A stretch of 9,196 bases of DNA from Thermaceae bacterium. GTDB lineage: Bacteria; Deinococcota; Deinococci; Deinococcales; Marinithermaceae. The notes below the pieces were generated by a model that was not told where the DNA came from, did not search any database, and was given only the letters and a program-made list of their open reading frames with translations. A program made the position numbers and the translations under genes. The first letter of the stretch is position 1. Each line of letters starts with the position of its first letter. Location of the stretch: NCBI GenBank assembly GCA_027023115.1, contig JALVWZ010000276.1:1-9196 (forward strand), read 5' to 3'. Of this stretch, positions 1 through 5,014 are shown one piece after another.

Positions 1-379
1 TCGGCGGCGTAATCTTGATGACGCGGCCCTTGTAGACGTCGCCGATGAGGGTTATGCCTTCTTTGAGGAACTTGCCCGCGTCGCCGGCGATGGCGCGGGG
101 GACGTGGTATTGGTCGTACGTTTCCAGATCCATCAGCACCAACTCGTCGCCCTCCGGGTAGAGGTACTGCATCTCCCGGGCTTCGACGTAAATGTCGTTC
201 AGCTTTTCACCGGAGTTGAAGGTGCGCTCGACGGTGGCCCCGGTTTCCAGGTTCTTGAACTTGGCCACCACCTTGGCGCCGCCGCGGCCTATTTTCTGGT
301 GCTGGTAGTCTACGCACTCCCAAAGGGCCCCGTCCATCTCCACTTTGGTGCCCGGTCTGAGGTCGGTAACGCTGATCAT
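1..379 (-). CDS. efp: Translation elongation factor EF-P (3' end outside the window)
   Basis: EF-P binds between the ribosomal P and E sites in the cytoplasm and helps peptide bonds form at polyproline stretches. The first 126 codons are visible; full-length EF-P is about 185 residues, so domain III and part of domain II lie off the window. The N-terminus reads MISVTDLRPGTKVEMDG, followed by the domain I loop KIGRGGAK and later YLYPEGDELVLMDLETY, all typical of the family. The residue at the functional loop tip is Arg32, as in Thermus, rather than lysine. The ATG at 379 has a strong Shine-Dalgarno site AGGAGG at 389-394, nine bases away. The gene follows the 302-residue protein by 24 bases, so it is probably co-transcribed with it, with a possible internal promoter at 401-406. 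The identification is firm; whether Arg32 is modified cannot be read from this window. Confidence 0.97.
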   Translation of the reverse strand, partial: MISVTDLRPGTKVEMDGALWECVDYQHQKIGRGGAKVVAKFKNLETGATVERTFNSGEKLNDIYVEAREMQYLYPEGDELVLMDLETYDQYHVPRAIAGDAGKFLKEGITLIGDVYKGRVIKITPP

Positions 380-400
380 GCTGTCTGGCCTCCTCTGCTC

Positions 401-406
401 ATTTTA
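401..406 (-). promoter_or_regulatory. Possible internal -10 element for efp
   Basis: On the minus strand the hexamer TAAAAT overlaps the TAA stop of the 302-residue gene and lies 21 bases before the efp ATG. It would start a transcript with a short leader carrying the AGGAGG site. No convincing -35 box is present at 16 to 18 bases upstream, and there is no TG extension. AT-rich stop-codon regions give such hexamers by chance, so this is only a candidate. Confidence 0.25.
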
Positions 407-1312
407 AGACTGCTCCGTGAAACGGGTGACGTTGGGCCCCAGGCCCAGTTTGTTGATGTATTCGAGATAGTCCTGTTCTTCCAGCGGAAACTTGCCGGCC
501 AGCGCCACGAAGAGCGCCTCCATGACGTTGGTTCCGAAGCTGCGGCCGTTGAGCCGCGGCGTGGTGGTGACCAGCATTGCCGCGCCGCGCTCGCGCAGCA
601 TCTCCACGTCGGCGCTGGTGGTGGTGTTGGTGAGAATGATCTTGCCGGGAATGCGGTCGGGCATGAAGCGCTTGATATAGAGGAAGTCGCCCGCGACCAC
701 GTCGGCCCAGTCGTAGTACTTGCGCCGCCAGTCCTGAATCTGCTTTTCCTGCTTCTCGCCGGTCGGGTAGAGCCAGGTAAAGGGCAGTTTGGTAAAGACC
801 GGCAACAAGAGCCGCGCCAATAGCCGCAGTCCGCTGAGGGTGCGAATCGGGATGGGCAGGCCGAGGCCAAAGATGATGTCGCCAAAGACCATCTGCGCCC
901 CGTGCTCCCAAAGCGCCTCGGCCATGCCGAAGCGGTCCACCGCCGAGGTCATGACCACCTTGCGCCCCCGCCAGTTGATATCGGGGTCGAGGTCGGCCAC
1001 CACCTTGCGCTCGAGGGTATGCTTCAGGCCGGAACCGTCGACCACCGGCGTTTGTTTGGCCGCTCCCGCCAGTTTGAGGGCGTCGCGGATGGTATAGCGG
1101 CGACCGGCGGCGTAGAGGTAGAGGTCTATCCCGCCGAGGCCGATGGCCGCCACGTCAGGATCGGCGTCGAGCTTCTTGATGAGCTCGATGGCCTTCTCGA
1201 AGCTGCCGTCGGTGCCAACCCGCTCCAGCAAGAAGGTTTCACCCAGCAGCTCCACCTCCGCCGAGGCGTTGCGCTTCGACGAACCGATGGATACGCTTAC
1301 GACCCGCTTCAT
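404..1312 (-). CDS. Conserved protein of uncertain function (Deinococcota family often labelled quinate 5-dehydrogenase)
   Basis: This 302-residue soluble protein resembles, from memory, a Deinococcus-Thermus family that automatic annotation often calls quinate 5-dehydrogenase. Conserved-looking blocks are GTDGSFEKA (33-41), IGLGGIDLYLYAAGRRY (57-73), TPVVDGSGLKHTLER (88-102), KVVMTSAVDRFGMAEAL (118-134), LPFTWLYPTGEKQE (176-189) and a C-terminal KIILTNTTTSADVEMLRERG (224-243) followed by LNGRSFGTN. Residues 118-145 and 224-250 look like alternating beta strands and helices. I see no classical GxGxxG or GxGGxxxA dinucleotide loop and no NPxK motif of the shikimate/quinate dehydrogenase family, so the enzyme name is not supported here. 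There is no signal peptide; residues 148-173 are hydrophobic but contain several arginines. The ATG at 1312 lies nine bases after the transketolase stop. GAAGGG sits almost next to it, while AAAGG at 1325-1329 is 12 bases away, within the transketolase end. It is probably co-transcribed with tkt and efp. Confidence 0.8.
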   Translation of the reverse strand: MKRVVSVSIGSSKRNASAEVELLGETFLLERVGTDGSFEKAIELIKKLDADPDVAAIGLGGIDLYLYAAGRRYTIRDALKLAGAAKQTPVVDGSGLKHTLERKVVADLDPDINWRGRKVVMTSAVDRFGMAEALWEHGAQMVFGDIIFGLGLPIPIRTLSGLRLLARLLLPVFTKLPFTWLYPTGEKQEKQIQDWRRKYYDWADVVAGDFLYIKRFMPDRIPGKIILTNTTTSADVEMLRERGAAMLVTTTPRLNGRSFGTNVMEALFVALAGKFPLEEQDYLEYINKLGLGPNVTRFTEQS

Positions 1313-1321
1313 ACCCTTCGC

Positions 1322-3313
1322 CTACCTTTCCAACAGCTCCTTCAGTTTGGCCGCGACGTTCTCGGCGGTAAAGCCGTACTCGCGGTAAACTACCGGCCCG
1401 GGCGCGCTGGCCCCGAAGCGGTCCACGCCACAGGCAGCGTCGGCGTAACGCTCCCAGCCCAGCGTGACCCCCGCTTCGACCGCCAGCGTCGGCAGCTCGG
1501 GCGGGAGAACCTGCTCGCGGTAGGTTCGGCTCTGCTGCTCGAAGGCCTCGAAGCAGGGCAGGCTGACTACCCGCACCGCCACGCCTTCGGTGGCCAGCAA
1601 CTCTTGCGCCTCGAGCGCCAGCGGCACCTCGCTGCCGGTGGCTACGATCACCGCCCGCGGCGGCTCCACCGGCTCGCTGAGCACGTACCCGCCCTTGAGA
1701 GCCTCCTCGGCGGGGGCGTACCGACCGCGGTCCAGCACCGGCAGCCCCTGGCGGGTGAGGATCAGCGCCGTCGGACCGTCACTGCGCTCGAGCGCCATTC
1801 GCCAGGCAATGGCCGTTTCGGCGGCGTCGGCGGGACGGATCACCCAGAGATTAGGCAGCGCCCGCAGACTCATCAGGTGTTCCACCGGCTGGTGGGTGGG
1901 GCCGTCCTCGCCGATGGCGATCGAGTCGTGCGTCCAAACGTAGACCACCGGTATGCCCATCAGGGCGGCCAGCCGCACCGCGCCGCGCATGTAGTCGGAA
2001 AATACCAAAAAGGTGCCACCGTAGGGCCGGTAACCGCCGTGGAGCACCAAACCATTGAGGATCGCCCCCATGGCGTGCTCGCGCACTCCGTAGTGAATGT
2101 AACGGCCGTCGGGGTTCTCCGGCGAAAAGTCGGTCATCCCCGGGGCCTTGGTGTTGTTGGAAGGGGTCAGGTCGGACGAGCCGCCCAAAAGCTCCGGGAC
2201 TTGCGGCGCCAGCGCCGCCAGAACCTGCCCGCTGGCCTTGCGGGTAGCGATCTTCTCACCGGCCTTGAAGGGGGGCAGGTGCTCGGACCAACCGTCCGGA
2301 AGCGCCCTCCGCACCACCCGACGGGTGAACTCGTCGCCCAGCTCCGGGTGCTCCCAGGCGTAAGCCTCGAATAGCTTCTCCCAGCGTTCCTGCGCTGCCA
2401 CGCCCTTGTCGAGCACGCGGCGGAAGTGCTGGTAAACCTCTTCGGGGATCTCGAAGGGCGGATAGGGCCAGCCCAACCGCTTGCGCGTTTCCGCCAGCGC
2501 CTCCTCGCCCAGCGGCGCGCCGTGCGCGGCGGGCGAGTCTTGCTTGGGGCTGCCGTAACCGATGTGGGTCCGCACCGCGATTATCGTCGGCGCGCTGGTG
2601 TTGGCGCGGGCCACCTCCAAAGCGGCGCGGATCTCGCCGGTGTCGTTGCCGTCTTCCACCCGCAAAACCTGCCAACCGTAGGCCTTGTAACGGCCCAGAA
2701 CGTCCTCGCTGAAGGCGATCTTGGTGCTGCCGTCAATGGAAATGTGGTTGTCGTCCCAAAGGACGATCAGCTTGCCCAGCTTCCAGTGGCCGGCCAGGCT
2801 CGAGGCCTCGCTGGAAATGCCCTCCATCAGGTCGCCGTCGGAGGCAATCACGTAGGTGTAGTGGTTGACGATCTCGAAGCGCTCGCGGTTGAACTCGGCC
2901 GCCAGCTTGACCTCGGCCAGCGCTAGCCCTACCGCGGTGCTGATGCCGGAACCGAGGGGACCGGTGGTCACCTCGACGCCTGGCGTGTGGCCGTACTCGG
3001 GGTGGCCGGGGGTCTTGGAGCCCCACTGCCGGAAGCGCTTCAGCTCCTCCAGCGGCAGGTCGTAACCGCTGAGGTGCAAGAGCGCGTAGAGCAGCATCGA
3101 GCCGTGACCGGCGGAGAGGACGAAGCGGTCGCGGTCGGGCCACTGCGGGTCGGCCGGGTTCTGCTTGAGGAACTCGCGCCAGAGCACGTAAGCCATCGGC
3201 GCGGCGCCCATCGGCATGCCCGGGTGCCCCGACTTGGCCGCTTCGACGGCGTCGGCCGCCAGAAAGCGAATGGCGTTGATCGCCAGCGTTTCGATGGGAG
3301 TTTCTTGCGTCAT
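1322..3313 (-). CDS. tkt: Transketolase
   Basis: Transketolase moves two-carbon ketol units between sugar phosphates in the non-oxidative pentose phosphate pathway, using thiamine diphosphate and a divalent metal. The 663 residues match the usual length. The N-terminal domain has [18 protein letters not shown] (28-45), [20 protein letters not shown] (67-86) and the cofactor and metal motif SDGDLMEG (158-165) with DDN at 187-189. The pyrimidine-binding domain has [11 protein letters not shown] (408-418), whose Glu412 is the expected catalytic acid, and the second family signature [17 protein letters not shown] (468-484). The C-terminal domain carries VIVATGSEV (555-563). The first Gly of the usual GDG is Ser158, which I believe is also seen in Thermus relatives. 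The ATG at 3313 has no Shine-Dalgarno site but an extended -10 element just upstream, so a leaderless mRNA is likely. It heads a cluster with the 302-residue protein and efp. Confidence 0.97.
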   Translation of the reverse strand: MTQETPIETLAINAIRFLAADAVEAAKSGHPGMPMGAAPMAYVLWREFLKQNPADPQWPDRDRFVLSAGHGSMLLYALLHLSGYDLPLEELKRFRQWGSKTPGHPEYGHTPGVEVTTGPLGSGISTAVGLALAEVKLAAEFNRERFEIVNHYTYVIASDGDLMEGISSEASSLAGHWKLGKLIVLWDDNHISIDGSTKIAFSEDVLGRYKAYGWQVLRVEDGNDTGEIRAALEVARANTSAPTIIAVRTHIGYGSPKQDSPAAHGAPLGEEALAETRKRLGWPYPPFEIPEEVYQHFRRVLDKGVAAQERWEKLFEAYAWEHPELGDEFTRRVVRRALPDGWSEHLPPFKAGEKIATRKASGQVLAALAPQVPELLGGSSDLTPSNNTKAPGMTDFSPENPDGRYIHYGVREHAMGAILNGLVLHGGYRPYGGTFLVFSDYMRGAVRLAALMGIPVVYVWTHDSIAIGEDGPTHQPVEHLMSLRALPNLWVIRPADAAETAIAWRMALERSDGPTALILTRQGLPVLDRGRYAPAEEALKGGYVLSEPVEPPRAVIVATGSEVPLALEAQELLATEGVAVRVVSLPCFEAFEQQSRTYREQVLPPELPTLAVEAGVTLGWERYADAACGVDRFGASAPGPVVYREYGFTAENVAAKLKELLER

Positions 3314-3321
3314 CGTCGCTT

Positions 3322-3330
3322 ATCATACCA
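3322..3330 (-). promoter_or_regulatory. Extended -10 promoter element of tkt
   Basis: Read on the minus strand this is TGGTATGAT, a full TGn extension plus TATGAT, one mismatch from TATAAT. Only eight bases separate it from the tkt ATG, so transcription should begin at or within about three bases of the start codon. No Shine-Dalgarno site exists in the gap (AAGCGACG). No good -35 box is visible at the normal spacing; that position reads CCCTTT and overlaps the foot of the upstream hairpin. Leaderless genes with a -10 element right before the start codon are well known in Deinococcota. Confidence 0.65.
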
Positions 3331-3344
3331 GCCGGCGGCACGCC

Positions 3345-3373
3345 AAAGGGCCGGCGCGAAACGCGCCGGCCCT
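3345..3373 (-). terminator. Hairpin terminator after the lipoprotein gene
   Basis: A perfect 12-bp inverted repeat AGGGCCGGCGCG / CGCGCCGGCCCT encloses a three-base loop (TTT on the minus strand). It lies 16 bases after the lipoprotein stop codon. The stem ends in CCCTTT, so the T-tract is only three long, weaker than the Escherichia coli model. Its place between two minus-strand genes and the promoter directly after it support a terminator role. The symmetrical stem could also belong to a dispersed palindromic repeat family. Confidence 0.65.
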
Positions 3374-3389
3374 ACCAAATTACCGCCCG

Positions 3390-4907
3390 CTACTGCCAAA
3401 CGCGCACCAACAGCAAGGCGTCACCCAGCTTGCTGCCGCCCACCAGGATGCGCCCGTCGGGCTGGATCAGCAGGTCGTTGGCGTAGGTGGTTTCGGAAAG
3501 TCCCAGGTCGAAAACGGCCATGCCGCCGTCGCCGAACGAGGCGTCTAGCGAGCCGTCGCTTTGGTAGCGGGCCAGCGCTAGTAAGTCGTCGCTGCCGGAT
3601 ATGCCCTTCCTGCCGGCCACCACGATCTTGCCGTCGGCCTGGACGGCTATGGCGCCGTAGTCATCGTATTCGCCACCAAAGCTGCCAAACGCCAGCCCGT
3701 CGCCGTCGAAAGAAGCGTCGAGCGTTCCGTCGGCGTTCGTCCGCGCCACGAGCAACTGATAATCGCCGCTGTCGTAGTTTCGCGCCGCTATCACCAGCTT
3801 GCCGTCGGCCTGAGCCGCAATCCCCCGAGCGTACTGATCGTCGCCGTCATAATCGAACGAAGTCCAGCCGCCGCTGCCAAAACCGCTGTCTAGGGTGCCG
3901 TCGGCGTTCAGGCGCGCCAGCCATACGTCCCTGTCGCTGCCGGTATTGGCATGGCCGACCACCACGATCTTGCCGCCTGCGGTACGCACGGCGTCTCTTA
4001 TGCTCAGATTGCTCCAGCCGGCAGCTACATAGGCGGCTTTCCCGTTAGCGCCAAAGGCGCTCAGCGGCTGGCCGGCGGCGTTCAGGCGCAGCACTCCTAG
4101 CTGGGTCTTGCTGCCTACCCACGCCCGGCCCACCAGCAAGAACCCGCCGTCGTCCATCGTAAAGACCGCCACCGCGCTGTCGCTGCCGCTATCGAAGTCG
4201 ACCTTTGCCAAGCCGCTGCTGCCGAAGGAGGCATCCGCAGCGCCGGCAGCGGTGAGCTTGAGCAGGGCGAAGTCGCCGTCGCTCCTCCCGGCCATTACCG
4301 CGCCACCGCCAGGCAGGGCCAGGACGTCGGTGGCCGCGTCGCTGCCAAAGTCGAGCTGCAACTTCCCGCCGCTGGCGAAATCACCGTCGTACACGCCGTT
4401 AGCGTCGGTTCGCAACGCAACGAAGTCGAAGCTGGGGCCGCTGCCGGCATAGTAAGTGCCAGCAGCCAGGATCTGCCCGGCGTCGGTCATGGCCAGGGCG
4501 TTTATCTCACGGCTGGGTATCATCAGCGGCTCCACCAGCTTGCCGCCGCTGCCAAAGCTGCCGTCGAGGGTGCCCGAGTTGCCGCAGGTAACCTTTACGC
4601 CGAGAACGTCGCCGTCGCCGATGGTTCCCGCGCCGTCTTCGATCACGCACCCCTGCGCCGCCGGATTGATGGCGATTTCCACCTTGTAAGAGGCCCCCTT
4701 GGGGAGCTTGTTCGCGAAAGCGAAAGACCCGTTGCTGACCACGGCCACCGTCTGACCGCTGACCGTTTCGCTCAGCGAAATGCCCTTGCCCGTGCCCAGG
4801 CCGGAAATGCTACCTCCCAGTACGTAGGTCGGCGTGCTTCCGCCGCAGGCCGCCAGCCACACGGCCAGCATCGTCAGTACTACCGCCAGTCGAACCGACT
4901 TGTTCAT
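3390..4907 (-). CDS. Predicted surface lipoprotein with seven delta-60 (beta-propeller-type) repeats
   Basis: The protein is 505 residues. Residues 1-21 form a lipoprotein signal: a positive N-terminus (MNKSVR), a hydrophobic core and the lipobox LAAC with Cys21. Residues 29-110 form a small beta-rich domain (GGSISGLGTGKGISL, then SNGSFAFA) with Cys87 and Cys108, a possible disulfide; similar domains occur in many bacterial lipoproteins. The rest holds seven copies of a motif such as LDGSFGSGGK, at about 113-122, 172-181, 223-232, 281-290, 338-347, 396-405 and 453-462. The strands between them include QADGKIVVAGR and the related PDGRILVGG. This is the delta-60 repeat (TIGR02608, DUF5122) pattern, likely a propeller. 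No catalytic residues or C-terminal anchor are seen. The ATG at 4907 has AAAGG at 4914-4918, six bases away, plus a nearer GGAG. Gaps on both sides suggest a single-gene transcript. The ligand or role is unknown. Confidence 0.9.
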   Translation of the reverse strand: MNKSVRLAVVLTMLAVWLAACGGSTPTYVLGGSISGLGTGKGISLSETVSGQTVAVVSNGSFAFANKLPKGASYKVEIAINPAAQGCVIEDGAGTIGDGDVLGVKVTCGNSGTLDGSFGSGGKLVEPLMIPSREINALAMTDAGQILAAGTYYAGSGPSFDFVALRTDANGVYDGDFASGGKLQLDFGSDAATDVLALPGGGAVMAGRSDGDFALLKLTAAGAADASFGSSGLAKVDFDSGSDSAVAVFTMDDGGFLLVGRAWVGSKTQLGVLRLNAAGQPLSAFGANGKAAYVAAGWSNLSIRDAVRTAGGKIVVVGHANTGSDRDVWLARLNADGTLDSGFGSGGWTSFDYDGDDQYARGIAAQADGKLVIAARNYDSGDYQLLVARTNADGTLDASFDGDGLAFGSFGGEYDDYGAIAVQADGKIVVAGRKGISGSDDLLALARYQSDGSLDASFGDGGMAVFDLGLSETTYANDLLIQPDGRILVGGSKLGDALLLVRVWQ

Positions 4908-4936
4908 ATCTCCCCTTTCTTACCGCTTTCGAGAGC

Positions 4937-4945
4937 ATGGTAACA
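4937..4945 (-). promoter_or_regulatory. Candidate extended -10 element for the lipoprotein gene
   Basis: The minus strand reads TGTTACCAT, which fits TGnTAnnnT, 29 bases before the ATG at 4907. A start about seven bases downstream would give a leader of roughly 20 to 25 bases carrying the AAAGG site. The -35 region has no clear TTGACA-like box; the nearest sequence is GTCAGT. The remainder of the 107-base gap (4908-5014) holds nothing else I can name. Confidence 0.4.
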
Positions 4946-5014
4946 CGTATCTAGAAGTGACTGACGCCCCTCTTCGCGGCGGCAAGCGGCCAACTGGTAT
5001 TCGACCGAAGAATA

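Noticed and set aside
104..823. A 239-codon plus-strand open frame opposite efp and the 302-residue gene
   Set aside because: Both genes beneath it are supported by family similarity and ribosome sites, and this frame has neither.
902..2374. A 490-codon plus-strand open frame opposite tkt and the 302-residue gene
   Set aside because: It is antisense to the well-identified transketolase. Its composition (rich in Arg, Gly, His, Gln, Val) and lack of motifs are typical of a shadow frame in GC-rich DNA.
2987..4048. A 353-codon plus-strand open frame
   Set aside because: It crosses tkt, the terminator and the lipoprotein gene on the opposite strand. The product is an arginine-rich low-complexity string with no family resemblance.
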